NCBI RefSeq assembly: GCF_000423885.1
Contig: NZ_KE384101.1
Coordinates: 117,830 to 181,829, forward strand
From: Thermomonas fusca DSM 15424
GTDB lineage: Bacteria; Pseudomonadota; Gammaproteobacteria; Xanthomonadales; Xanthomonadaceae
Reading direction: 5' to 3'
Length of the DNA: 64,000 bases
The translations under genes were made by a program, and so were the position numbers. The notes under the pieces were generated by a model. That model was not told the origin of the DNA. It did no database searches and was given only the letters and a program-made list of their open reading frames with translations. Below are positions 40,725 through 48,815 of this stretch, in pieces (the first letter of the stretch is position 1; every line of letters starts with the position of its first letter).

Positions 40725-41267
40725 TCAGTCCGCCGGGCTGCCGTCCGGGTTGTGGTCGATCATCCACAGCCCGGCCCACAGCTTGAGGTCGAGTTCGTAA
40801 CCCTCGGCGCGCTTGCGCATCAGCCACGCCGGCGCCTCGTTCCGCGGCACCGCGTGGACGATGATGTTCTCGTCGTCCACGCCACCGCCATCGCCCACCT
40901 TCACCAGCTCGCGGGCGCGCACGAAGGCGATGCGTTCGTTGCTCATGCCGGAGCTGGTGGGGCCGGTCAGCAGCACGTCCACGCGGCCCGGCGACCAGCC
41001 GGTTTCTTCGATCAGCTCACGCCGCGCGGCATCCACCAGGGTGTCTTCCGCGTGGTCGTCGCCGACCAGCCCGGCCGGCATCTCGATGGTGCGCGCGCCC
41101 AGCGGGATGCGGAACTGTTCGACGAACAGCACCTCGTCGGCCGGCGTCACCGCGATCACGATCACCGCCATGCCCTGCGCATGCGTGCGCTCGCAGGATT
41201 CCCAGTGGCCAATCCGCACCAGCCGCAGCCACTGGCCTTCGTAGAGTGTCTGTTTGAGGTTGCTCAT
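40725..41267 (-). CDS. Nudix hydrolase
   Basis: The 180-aa protein resembles ADP-ribose pyrophosphatases, with VEQFRIPLGARTIEMPAGLVGD ahead of a Nudix box ending RELIEETGW. The first Glu of the box consensus (Gx5E) appears to be Asp in this box, by hand count. The C-terminal TGPTSSGMSNERIAFVRA is typical of the NudF/ADPRase group. The substrate is not certain. TAGCAT lies exactly 6 nt before the ATG, suggesting a leaderless transcript. Confidence 0.87.
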   Translation of the reverse strand: MSNLKQTLYEGQWLRLVRIGHWESCERTHAQGMAVIVIAVTPADEVLFVEQFRIPLGARTIEMPAGLVGDDHAEDTLVDAARRELIEETGWSPGRVDVLLTGPTSSGMSNERIAFVRARELVKVGDGGGVDDENIIVHAVPRNEAPAWLMRKRAEGYELDLKLWAGLWMIDHNPDGSPAD

Positions 41268-41279
41268 CCGCCGATGCTA
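41268..41279 (-). promoter_or_regulatory. Leaderless-type -10 element of the Nudix gene
   Basis: On the minus strand TAGCAT (41279-41274) is followed by exactly six bases and the ATG at 41267. No Shine-Dalgarno is present. The rest of the 130-bp gap up to 41397 shows nothing else recognisable. Confidence 0.5.
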
Positions 41280-41397
41280 ACGCAGGCGGGTGACTGTCTT
41301 CGTTCGCACCGTGGCAGCGCCCCGGTGCTCGGAAACGGATGGGGGTGCGAGTGAACGGCAGAAGCAAACCGCAGCACACCCTGCGCCGAACGCGGCG

Positions 41398-42285
41398 CTA
41401 CAGGCCGGCCGCGTCGATCAGCCGCTTGCGCGTCATCGGTCCGAACTTCACCCAGTCGGCCAGCGCGGCCAGCTCGTCGGCATCGCCGCGGCCACGCGCG
41501 AAGGTGTGCTCAGGCAGCGGCGCGTCCAGCGCGATGGTGGTCAGCTGCCGCCACAGCAGGGCGTGTTCGCGCTGCTCGCGCAGGCGCGTGGCCAGGGTGG
41601 CGGCGCCGCGCAGGCGCAGGAACGGTACCTCGTCGATGCGCGCCAGCAGCGCGTCCAGCGACTGGAAATGCGCCAGCAGCACCGCCGCCGATTTCGGACC
41701 GATGCCGGTGACGCCGGGGATGTTGTCCACCGCATCGCCGGTCAGTGCCAGGTAGTCGGCGATCTGGTGCGCGTGCACGCCGTGGCGCGCCTTCACCCCG
41801 GCCGCGCCCCAGCGCTGGCCCTTGGCGAAGTCGTACTGCTCATCAAAATCGTGCAGCAGCTGCGACAGGTCCTTGTCGGCGGAAACGATCACGCTGCGGA
41901 AACCCTGCGCGCGCGCGCGGTGCACGGCGCTGCCGATGAGGTCATCTGCCTCGTAGTCGGCGTGCGCCAGCGTGGCCAGGCCCAGCGCCTGGCACAGCGC
42001 CTTGCACCAGGCGAACTGGCGGCGCAGCTCCGGAGGCGCGGGGTCGCGGTTGGCCTTGTAGGCGGGGTAGATCGCATTGCGGAAGCAGGAGTCCAGCGCC
42101 TCGTCGAAGGCCACCACCACGTGACCGGGGCGCTCGCGTTCCAGCAGCTCCAGCAGGAAGCGGGCGAAGCCGTGCACCGCATTGGTCGGCCAGCCGTCGG
42201 CGTCGTGGAATTCGTCCGGCATCGAATGCCAGGCGCGGAACACGTACAGCGAGGCGTCGACGAGGTGGAGCGTGGGCTGCGGCAT
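41398..42285 (-). CDS. 5'-3' exonuclease / flap endonuclease-like protein
   Basis: The 295-aa protein is like the N-terminal 5' nuclease domain of DNA polymerase I and like Xni/ExoIX. It has LVDASLYVFRAWHSMP, VVVAFDEALDSCFRN, YEADDLIG, VSADKDLSQLL and the helix-hairpin-helix GDAVDNIPGVTGIGPKSAAVLL. The aspartates bind catalytic metals. It probably removes flaps or RNA primers. It follows a nitroreductase gene by 7 nt on the same strand. Confidence 0.9.
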   Translation of the reverse strand: MPQPTLHLVDASLYVFRAWHSMPDEFHDADGWPTNAVHGFARFLLELLERERPGHVVVAFDEALDSCFRNAIYPAYKANRDPAPPELRRQFAWCKALCQALGLATLAHADYEADDLIGSAVHRARAQGFRSVIVSADKDLSQLLHDFDEQYDFAKGQRWGAAGVKARHGVHAHQIADYLALTGDAVDNIPGVTGIGPKSAAVLLAHFQSLDALLARIDEVPFLRLRGAATLATRLREQREHALLWRQLTTIALDAPLPEHTFARGRGDADELAALADWVKFGPMTRKRLIDAAGL

Positions 42286-42292
42286 GGCGATC

Positions 42293-42862
42293 CTACCGAT
42301 GCCAATCGCGCAGCAGCGCCGCCGGATCGGGCCGGTCGCGTTCGGGGGCTTGCAGCGCGGGCGTGCCGATGGCAATGGTGCCCACCAGTTGTTCGTCGGC
42401 TGCAAGCCCCAGCGTGGTTTCGAGGAATTCGCGGTCGTAGGCAGGCCACCCGGTCAGCCACTGCGCGCCGTAGCCTTCGGCCTGCGCGGCCTGCAGCAGC
42501 AGCAGGCAGACGCAGGCGGCGCTGGAAAAACGCTCGGAGGCAGGGATCTGCGCGTCTTCATCCAGCCGCGCGATCACCGCCACCGTCAGCGGCGGCAGGG
42601 TGAAGCGGGCCCGTAGTTTCTCCACCACCGCTTCGCCCGCCTCCGGCTCGCGGACCAGCAGGCGCGCCGCGGCGGCTTCGGCCAGCGCGGTGCGGGCGTC
42701 GCCTTTGATCCGCAGGAAGCGGAACGGCACCCGCTTGCCGTGGTCGGGCACGCGCACCGCGGTATGCAGCATGCGCAGCAGCTGGGCCTCGTCGGGGCCG
42801 GGCTCGCACAGCTGGCGGGTGGGCGTGGAGCGACGGCTGTCGAGGGCATCCAGAGTCAGCAT
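42293..42862 (-). CDS. Nitroreductase-family protein (YdjA-like)
   Basis: The 189-aa flavin-dependent oxidoreductase has the short YdjA form: LDSRRSTPTRQLCEPGPDEAQLLRML at the N-terminus with RVPDHGKRVPFRFLRI, and GYGAQWLTGWPAYD and VGTIAIGTP at the C-terminus. Relatives use FMN and NAD(P)H to reduce nitroaromatics or quinones; the natural substrate is unknown. It is divergent from pntAA (71-bp gap) and is probably cotranscribed with the exonuclease gene. Confidence 0.88.
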   Translation of the reverse strand: MLTLDALDSRRSTPTRQLCEPGPDEAQLLRMLHTAVRVPDHGKRVPFRFLRIKGDARTALAEAAAARLLVREPEAGEAVVEKLRARFTLPPLTVAVIARLDEDAQIPASERFSSAACVCLLLLQAAQAEGYGAQWLTGWPAYDREFLETTLGLAADEQLVGTIAIGTPALQAPERDRPDPAALLRDWHR

Positions 42863-42933
42863 GGCGGGCCAGCTTGCGGGGGAGGGCCATGGTAACGGTA
42901 GGATGCGGAATCCAATCTGACGCGGAGCGGGCG

Positions 42934-44037
42934 ATGGCGGCGACGGCGGTAATCGTGGGCGTGGCGCGGGAAACGGCGGCGGGCGAGCGCCGGGTGGCGC
43001 TGAGTCCGGAAACCTGCAAGAAGCTGGTGGCGGCCGGCGCCACCGTGCGGGTACAGCCGGGGATTGGCGTTGGCGCGTTCTTTCCCGACGCGGCCTATGT
43101 CGCCGCCGGTGCGCAGCTGGCGGAAGACGCCACTGCCGACGCCGATCTGGTGGCTTGCGTGCAGCCGCCATCGAATGCGGCCATCGCCGGGCTGAAGCAG
43201 GGGGCGGTGCTGGTGGGCAGCCTGCATCCGCAGGCCGACCCTGAACGCGGTGAGGCGCTGCGCGCGCGTGGCATCGTCGCCTTCCCGCTGGAGCGGCTGC
43301 CGCGCACCACCCGCGCACAGGCGATGGACGTGCTCAGCTCGCAGGCCGGCATGGCCGGCTACAAGGCGGTGCTGATCGCCGCCCAGCTGGCCCCGCGATT
43401 CTTCCCGATGCTGACCACCGCCGCCGGCACCATCCGACCGTCGAAGGTGCTGATCGTCGGCGCCGGCGTGGCCGGGCTGCAGGCGATTGCCACCGCCAAG
43501 CGCCTCGGCGCGCAGGTGGAGGGCTTCGACGTCAGGCCGGAAACCCGCGAGCAGATCGAGTCGCTGGGCGGCAAGTTCCTCGACCTCGGTGTCAGCGCCG
43601 CGGGCGAGGGCGGCTATGCGCGTGCGCTGACCGACGAGGAGCGCGCCGAGCAGCAGCGCCGGCTGGCCGAACACTTGAAGAACATCGACGTGGTGGTGTG
43701 CACCGCCGCGGTGCCGGGGCGGCCGGCGCCGAAGATCGTCTCAGCGGCGATGGTGGCGGGGATGAAGCCGGGTAGCGTGATCGTGGACCTGGCCGCGGAA
43801 ACCGGCGGCAACTGCGAGCTGACCCGGCCCGGCGAAAATGTGGAGAGCGGCGGCGTCACCATCGCCGGCCCGCTGGATCTGGCCTCGATGGGTGCCCAGC
43901 ACGCCAGCGAGATGTTCGCCCGCAACGTGTTCAATTTCGTCAGCCTGCTGCTCAAGGACGGCGCGCTGGCGTTCGACTGGAACGACGAATTGCTGGCGAA
44001 GACGGTCTGGCCGGAGCGGGCGGCGCCGGCCAGCTGA
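42934..44037 (+). CDS. pntAA: NAD(P) transhydrogenase subunit alpha part 1
   Basis: PntAA carries the soluble NAD(H)-binding domain of the proton-translocating transhydrogenase. The 367-aa protein has ETAAGERRVALSPETCKKL, the catalytic-loop region LPRTTRAQAMDVLSSQAGMAGY, the dinucleotide-binding VLIVGAGVAGLQAIATAKRLGA and GYARALTDEE. GCGGAG is about 7 nt before the ATG. Unusually, the rest of the complex (pntAB, pntB) starts 1.5 kb downstream, beyond three genes on the opposite strand. Confidence 0.95.
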   Translation: MAATAVIVGVARETAAGERRVALSPETCKKLVAAGATVRVQPGIGVGAFFPDAAYVAAGAQLAEDATADADLVACVQPPSNAAIAGLKQGAVLVGSLHPQADPERGEALRARGIVAFPLERLPRTTRAQAMDVLSSQAGMAGYKAVLIAAQLAPRFFPMLTTAAGTIRPSKVLIVGAGVAGLQAIATAKRLGAQVEGFDVRPETREQIESLGGKFLDLGVSAAGEGGYARALTDEERAEQQRRLAEHLKNIDVVVCTAAVPGRPAPKIVSAAMVAGMKPGSVIVDLAAETGGNCELTRPGENVESGGVTIAGPLDLASMGAQHASEMFARNVFNFVSLLLKDGALAFDWNDELLAKTVWPERAAPAS

Positions 44038-44475
44038 TCAGTCGTGTCCCCGGCGCTCCGGCGCGGGGTGCGTCTTCACCCAGTCGCTGCGCTGCTGCGG
44101 CGTCATCTGGCGCCACTTCTCCATGAAGTCATGGCGTGCGTCCTTGTCCAGTCCGCGCACGGCGTGGAACAGCGCACGCGCCTGTTCGCGCTGCTCCGGC
44201 GTCATCCCTTCCCAGCGCTGCATGCCGTGGCGTGCGCGCTCGCGCTGCGGTTGCGGCATGGACTTCCAGCGCTCGGCGTACGCCATGAAGCGCTCGCGCT
44301 TTTCAGGCTCGCGGTTCCAGCGGTCGCGCACCGGCGCGATCAGCAGCTCGCGCTGGGCGGGGGTGAGCTGGTCCCACGCCGGCATGGCGTCGGCCTTGGC
44401 CTCCTGTGCGAGGACGGTGGTGGGCGCCAGCGCAAGAGTGGCGAGCAGGAGCAGGGGGGCGAAGTGGCGATACAT
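44038..44475 (-). CDS. DUF3106 periplasmic protein with LTPxQR repeats
   Basis: The 145-aa precursor has a signal peptide (LLLLATLALAPTTVLAQ) and a basic helical body with a repeated LTPAQR/MTPEQR/MTPQQR motif about every 45 residues (DQLTPAQRELL, EGMTPEQREQA, RQMTPQQRSDW) and intervening MPQPQRERA. The motif resembles that of the CpxP/Spy periplasmic chaperones. The function is unknown. It ends flush with pntAA and lies 3 nt after a membrane protein gene in a probable ECF sigma operon. Confidence 0.82.
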   Translation of the reverse strand: MYRHFAPLLLLATLALAPTTVLAQEAKADAMPAWDQLTPAQRELLIAPVRDRWNREPEKRERFMAYAERWKSMPQPQRERARHGMQRWEGMTPEQREQARALFHAVRGLDKDARHDFMEKWRQMTPQQRSDWVKTHPAPERRGHD

Positions 44476-44478
44476 GGC

Positions 44479-44865
44479 TTACTCCATTGCCAGCCGGGGG
44501 GCATCCGCCGAACCCAGCCAGGCATAGAAATCGGGATCCTCGTCCAGCGGCAGGCTGCCGCCGGTGCTGTTTGCAAGCTGCGTCGATGCCGGCGCGGCCC
44601 CGGGCGGCGCTTCCTGCGGGTACAGGCGCACGCCCAGCGCCAGCGCGGACAGCGCGGCGAAGCCGGCGACGGCAAAGCGCAGCCGGTGCCGGCGCGCGCC
44701 CGGCCGTTCGCCGCGCAGCGCGGCGACCCGGCGCTGTGCCAGCTGTGCGCGCACCTGCGGCGACAGCTGCGCCAGCGCGGTGGCGTGGCGGGTGCGGATG
44801 GCGGCGTCGAAGCGGGCGTCGGCGCCTGCATCCATCGGCAGTCGGTCGGTCGGGTGGGTGTTCAT
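44479..44865 (-). CDS. Small single-pass membrane protein, DUF3619-like (possible anti-sigma partner)
   Basis: The 128-aa protein has a soluble N-terminal part (about 65 residues, AQLSPQVRAQLAQRRVAALRG), one membrane helix (FAVAGFAALSALALGVRLY) and a short periplasmic tail ending in an acidic patch. Its position right after an ECF sigma gene (4-nt overlap) and its topology suggest an anti-sigma role. No ZAS zinc motif is present, so this is inference from context only. Confidence 0.65.
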   Translation of the reverse strand: MNTHPTDRLPMDAGADARFDAAIRTRHATALAQLSPQVRAQLAQRRVAALRGERPGARRHRLRFAVAGFAALSALALGVRLYPQEAPPGAAPASTQLANSTGGSLPLDEDPDFYAWLGSADAPRLAME

Positions 44866-45437
44866 CGGAAATCCTCCAGTTGCTTCTGCAGCGCCGCGCG
44901 CGCGCGCGACAGGTGCGTCTTTACCGAGCCTTCGCTGCAGTCCATCACGCGCGCGGTGTCGGCCACGTCCAGCTCCTCCAGCACGCGCAGGGTGAACGCC
45001 TCGCGCTGGCGCGCCGGCAGCCTGCGCAGGGCGGCGCGGATGTGTTCCCACGCTTCGCGGCCGTCATGGCTGCGCGAGGGATCTGGCGCATCGTCCGCCC
45101 AGTCCAGCGTTTCGCCGTCCCTGTCGGTGCTGCCGGGCAGCAGCCAGCGCAGCCGCAGCAGGCCGCGGCGCTGCATGTCCACCATGCGGTTGCGCAGGAT
45201 GCTCCAGAACAACGGGCTCCATTCCGACGCCGGCCGGTCGCGGTAGGCCAGCATCTTCAGCATCGCGTCCTGCACCGCGTCCAGCGCGTCCTCGCGATGG
45301 CGCAGGCCCAGCTCGGCGAAGCGGAAGGCGCGCGCGTCGATGCCGCGCAGGAATGTCTCCAGCGTGACCGGCTCGGGCTGGGGCGGCGGGACTTCGGCGT
45401 TCACCGGTCCAAGCTTAGCGGTGGCGAGCAGCAGCAT
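44862..45437 (-). CDS. ECF RNA polymerase sigma factor
   Basis: The 191-aa protein has sigma-70 region 2 (AFRFAELGLRHREDALDAVQDAMLKML, LFWSILRNRMVDMQRR) and region 4 (LPARQREAFTLRVLEELDVADTARVMDCSEGSVKTHLSRARAALQ). It should direct RNA polymerase to a small regulon controlled with the two downstream genes. The start is uncertain: ATG at 45437 or GTG at 45404 (VNAEVPPPQ), the latter closer to the conserved domain. It is divergent from pntAB. Confidence 0.88.
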   Translation of the reverse strand: MLLLATAKLGPVNAEVPPPQPEPVTLETFLRGIDARAFRFAELGLRHREDALDAVQDAMLKMLAYRDRPASEWSPLFWSILRNRMVDMQRRGLLRLRWLLPGSTDRDGETLDWADDAPDPSRSHDGREAWEHIRAALRRLPARQREAFTLRVLEELDVADTARVMDCSEGSVKTHLSRARAALQKQLEDFR

Positions 45438-45573
45438 GGTGGCCCAGGTGGCTGAGGCGGCGCGGGATTGCGCCGGCCATGCGCTGGAAAACGCACGGGC
45501 CCGGCCGCGGTTGACATGGCGCGTCGCCGCAAGCCGTGTTTATGATGCGGACAGGCAACCGGGGAGCGGCATC

Positions 45574-45873
45574 GTGGGCGACGGGTTCGTGGCGCTGTAC
45601 ATCTTCATGCTGGCGGCGATCGCCGGCCACGTCATCATCTCGCGGGTGCCGGTGATCCTGCACACGCCGCTGATGTCGGGTTCCAACTTCATCCACGGCA
45701 TCGTCCTGATCGGCGCGATGGTGGTGCTGGGCGAGGCGAACACTCCGCTGGAGCAGGCATTGGGCTTCGTCGCGGTGCTGCTGGGTGCGGGCAACGCCGC
45801 CGGCGGCTACGTGGTGACCGAGCGGATGCTGGAGATGTTCAAGGCCTCGAAGAAGCCCGGGGGCGCGGCATGA
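45574..45873 (+). CDS. pntAB: NAD(P) transhydrogenase subunit alpha part 2
   Basis: PntAB is the small membrane subunit with about three helices. The 99-aa protein shows LYIFMLAAIAGHVIISRVPVILHTPLMSGSNF and IHGIVLIGAMVVLG, the conserved PntA C-terminal sequence. The GTG at 45574 is preferred: GGGGAG lies about 6 nt before it and the family sequence begins at once. A TTGACA (45511) and a TATGAT (45541) lie upstream but 24 bp apart, so they are not one clear promoter. It overlaps pntB by 4 nt. Confidence 0.92.
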   Translation: MGDGFVALYIFMLAAIAGHVIISRVPVILHTPLMSGSNFIHGIVLIGAMVVLGEANTPLEQALGFVAVLLGAGNAAGGYVVTERMLEMFKASKKPGGAA

Positions 45874-47306
45874 CCGAGCTGCTGGTGAAGCTGAGTTATT
45901 TCGTCGCCGCCACCCTGTTCCTGCTGGGCCTGCAGCGCATGGCCAGCCCGAAGACCGCGCGCAGCGGCATCCAGTGGGCCGGCGCGGGCATGCTGATCGC
46001 GACCGTCGCCACCTTCTTCCTGCCGGGACTGCACAACATCGGACTGATGATCGCGGCAATCGTGATCGGCGTCGGCCTGAACTGGGTCTGGGGCCGCAAG
46101 GTGGCGCTCACCGACATGCCGCAGATGGTGGCGCTGTTCAACGGCATGGGCGGCGGGTCCGCGGCCGCGATCGGCGCGGTGGAGCTGGTCAGGCTGGCCG
46201 CGCAGCCGGGCGCGCATCAGGTGGTCGGCTTCGTGATGACGACCACCAATGGCGTCACCACCACGCAATTCAACGTCGGCCTGCCGCTGGCGGTGGTCGG
46301 CGCGCTGATCGGCGCGGTGTCGCTGACTGGTTCGATCATCGCCTGGGCCAAGCTCGACGGGCGCATGGACAAGCGCTACACCTTCCCCGGCCAACAGTAC
46401 TTCAATGCGCTGGTCGCGCTGGCGGCGGTGGTCTGTGGGGTGATGGCGCTGGTTACGCTGGCGATGCCGTGGATCGTCGCCTTCTTCGTGCTGGCCCTCG
46501 CCCTCGGCGTGCTGATGACGCTGCCCATCGGCGGCGCCGACATGCCGGTGGTGATCTCGCTGTACAACGCCTTCACCGGCCTGGCGGTGGCGTTCGAAGG
46601 CTACGTGCTGGGCAACGAGGCGCTGATCATCGCCGGCACCATGGTAGGCGCGGCCGGCATGCTGCTCACGCGGCTGATGGCGAAGGCGATGAACCGCAAG
46701 ATCAGCAGTGTGCTGTTCTCCGATTTCGGCGGTGGCGGCGCGCAGATGCAGGCCATCGGCGGCGCGATGAAACCGATCGAGGCCGCCGACGTGGCCGCGA
46801 TGATGGCCTACGCCGAGCGCGTGGTGATCGTGCCCGGCTACGGTCTGGCGGTGGCGCAGGCGCAGCACAAGATCTGGGAGCTGACCCAGCGCCTGCAGGA
46901 GCGCGGGGTGAAGGTGAAATTCGCCATCCACCCGGTCGCCGGGCGCATGCCCGGGCACATGAACGTGCTGCTGGCCGAGGCCGGCGTGCCCTACGACCTG
47001 ATTGCCGACATGGACGACATCAACCCGGAGTTCGCCAATACCGACGTCAGCCTGGTGATCGGCGCCAACGACGTGGTCAACCCGGTGGCCAAGACCGACC
47101 CGGCCAGCCCGATCTACGGCATGCCGATCCTCGACGTGGTCAATTCGAAGAACACCATCGTCATCAAGCGCGGCAAGGGCACCGGGTTTGCCGGCATCGA
47201 GAACGCGCTGTTCTACGCCGACAACACCCGCATGCTGTACGGCGACGGCAGCGAGATGGCGAGCGCGCTGGTCAGCGAGCTGAAGGCGCTGGACGGCGGG
47301 CACTGA
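45870..47306 (+). CDS. pntB: NAD(P) transhydrogenase subunit beta
   Basis: PntB forms part of the proton channel and holds the NADP(H)-binding domain. The 478-aa protein has about nine helices, the channel-region sequence MVALFNGMGGGSAAAIGAVEL, ADMPVVISLYNAFTGLAVAFEGY, and the C-terminal NADP domain (VVIVPGYGLAVAQAQHKI, GANDVVNPVAKTDP, KRGKGTGFAGIENALF). The start overlaps pntAB by 4 nt. The last 35 bases overlap the convergent membrane-protein gene. Confidence 0.96.
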   Translation: MTELLVKLSYFVAATLFLLGLQRMASPKTARSGIQWAGAGMLIATVATFFLPGLHNIGLMIAAIVIGVGLNWVWGRKVALTDMPQMVALFNGMGGGSAAAIGAVELVRLAAQPGAHQVVGFVMTTTNGVTTTQFNVGLPLAVVGALIGAVSLTGSIIAWAKLDGRMDKRYTFPGQQYFNALVALAAVVCGVMALVTLAMPWIVAFFVLALALGVLMTLPIGGADMPVVISLYNAFTGLAVAFEGYVLGNEALIIAGTMVGAAGMLLTRLMAKAMNRKISSVLFSDFGGGGAQMQAIGGAMKPIEAADVAAMMAYAERVVIVPGYGLAVAQAQHKIWELTQRLQERGVKVKFAIHPVAGRMPGHMNVLLAEAGVPYDLIADMDDINPEFANTDVSLVIGANDVVNPVAKTDPASPIYGMPILDVVNSKNTIVIKRGKGTGFAGIENALFYADNTRMLYGDGSEMASALVSELKALDGGH

Positions 47307-47715
47307 GGCCCAGCCACGCCGCCAGCAGCAGGCTGGCGGCGTACAGCAGCAGGTCGAAGTCGCTGTTGGCCAGGCGCGTGAGCAGCCAGGCATAGCCCGG
47401 CCCCAACTGCAGCGCCGATTCCCATGGGCGCAGGCCGAAACTCTTCCCGACTTCGCCAGCGGTGATCAGGAAATTGGCGGTGCCGATCACGCATGCGGTC
47501 GTCGCCACCGCCCAGCCGGCGCGTCGTTTCCCGCCCGCAAGACCGGACAGTTTCAGCAGCAGCACCATGTCCGCGGCGGCCAGCAGGGACAGCCAGGCGC
47601 ACTGGCGTTCCAGCAGCAGCGCCAGCAGCGTCCACGCGGCGGCGAACCCGCCCGCGCCCAGCGCCAGCAGGGGCAGGGCGTACCAGCGGCGCGCGGAGAT
47701 GGCGTGGTCGGGCAT
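47272..47715 (-). CDS. Hypothetical four-helix membrane protein
   Basis: The 147-aa protein has about four hydrophobic segments (ALPLLALGAGGFAAAWTLLALLL, LSLLAAADMVLLLKLSGLAG, AVATTACVIGTANFLITAG and LLLYAASLLLAAWLGLSA). I recognise no family. The ATG at 47715 is chosen; one at 47751 is possible and neither has a clear ribosome binding site. Its 3' end overlaps pntB by 35 nt on the opposite strand. It is divergent from sufT. Confidence 0.65.
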   Translation of the reverse strand: MPDHAISARRWYALPLLALGAGGFAAAWTLLALLLERQCAWLSLLAAADMVLLLKLSGLAGGKRRAGWAVATTACVIGTANFLITAGEVGKSFGLRPWESALQLGPGYAWLLTRLANSDFDLLLYAASLLLAAWLGLSARRPAPSAR

Positions 47716-47825
47716 GCGGGAGCTGATCGAGGTCAAACAGTCGGCGATCATCCCATTGCGATGGCAGACGGGCAATTCGATTGGGACTAGAATGGTACGG
47801 ATTCGATCCGACCTTATCTCCCGCC

Positions 47826-48377
47826 ATGTATTCCCGTAGCAGTGAACCCGTCCGTTTCGAGCGCGATTGCGCCGCCGTCCTAGTCCCGCAGGGCGACGAG
47901 GTCACCCTGCCTGCCGGCACCGTGGGCTACATCACCCAGGCGCTGGGCGGCAGCTGGACGGTGTTCGTGGAAGGCAACCTGATGCGCATCGCCGGCGAGG
48001 ATGGCGATGCCATCGGCAAGCAGCCGGCCGAACCGCTGGAACTGCCGGAGGGCGCCACCGATGCCGATGTCGAGCGGGTGGTGTGGGACCAGCTGCGGAC
48101 CTGCTTCGACCCGGAAATCCCGGTCAACATCGTGGACCTGGGGCTGGTGTACCTGGCTGAGCTGTACCAGCCGGAGGGGGGTGACCGCGGGGTCCGGGTG
48201 CGGATGACGTTGACCGCGCCCGGTTGCGGCATGGGCGACATCCTCGTGGATGACGTGCGCAGCAAGCTGGAGAAGATCCCGACCGTTGTGGCCACCGACA
48301 TCGAGCTGGTATTCGACCCGCCGTGGAACCAGACCCTGATGTCGGACGTGGCCAGGCTCGAAACCGGGATGTTCTGA
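47826..48377 (+). CDS. sufT: Iron-sulfur cluster assembly protein SufT
   Basis: SufT is a DUF59/MIP18-type factor that helps mature Fe-S proteins. The 183-aa protein has an N-terminal segment (VPQGDEVTLPAGTVGYITQALGGSWTVFVEGNLMRI) and the DUF59 domain (QLRTCFDPEIPVNIVDLGLVY, LTAPGCGMGDIL, ELVFDPPWNQTLMSDVARLE), with the conserved Cys in GCGM. The ATG at 47826 follows a gap with a TAGAAT (47788) as a possible -10. No suf operon is adjacent. Confidence 0.9.
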   Translation: MYSRSSEPVRFERDCAAVLVPQGDEVTLPAGTVGYITQALGGSWTVFVEGNLMRIAGEDGDAIGKQPAEPLELPEGATDADVERVVWDQLRTCFDPEIPVNIVDLGLVYLAELYQPEGGDRGVRVRMTLTAPGCGMGDILVDDVRSKLEKIPTVVATDIELVFDPPWNQTLMSDVARLETGMF

Positions 48378-48815
48378 GCCCGGCACTGCGCAGGCCGGCG
48401 CGGTCGCGCCGGATGCGAGGCTGTGACTATCGGACTAGCCGGAAGCGTCGCAATGTGACGCATTACGGCAGCGCAGAAATGTGATGCGGTGCCGCAAAAA
48501 CCCCGTCGCGAACCCGCGATGGCGCTGGATGCTGCATCGCAGCAGGTTTATCGTAACAACTGAAACCTTGATGCTGCTTGCTTTCTGGCGGCACACAATT
48601 TCTGGTTATATCCCCATTACCCATCCTTCTTTGCCGCGCCTTGTGGTGGAGTCTGACCGTCGGCGATCGCTTCGTAGCCGTTCAGGTTCCGTGGCGACAC
48701 CCGTGTCGCAACTACATGGCGGTTCACGCCGGGGGCGCGCAGGTGGGCTGTGAAGTTGTTCGTCCGTCGCCGCGATCGCGGCCACCCAACCAACAACCCC
48801 AGGGATAAAACGCCA
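48378..48815 (+). promoter_or_regulatory. Long AT-richer leader and control region of the M4 protease gene
   Basis: This 438-bp gap is the longest non-coding stretch in the window. It holds three TGTGA half-sites (48422, 48454, 48480) resembling those bound by the CRP/Clp family, but no full palindrome. An extended -10 TGGTTATAT (TTATAT at 48606-48611) would give a leader of about 200 nt. Within that leader is a GCGACAC/GTGTCGC hairpin (48694-48709). No gene was found in it. Confidence 0.4.

Noticed and set aside
45511..45546. A single sigma-70 promoter from TTGACA and TATGAT upstream of pntAB
   Set aside because: The spacer is 24 bp, too long for one promoter. One of the two elements may still be real.
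48422..48496. Full Clp/CRP binding sites at the TGTGA motifs
   Set aside because: The second half-site TCACA at N6 spacing is absent or poor at all three positions, so only half-sites can be claimed.
48578..48808. Small gene in the leader of the M4 protease
   Set aside because: No ribosome binding site, atypical composition and overlap with the likely leader make it unconvincing.
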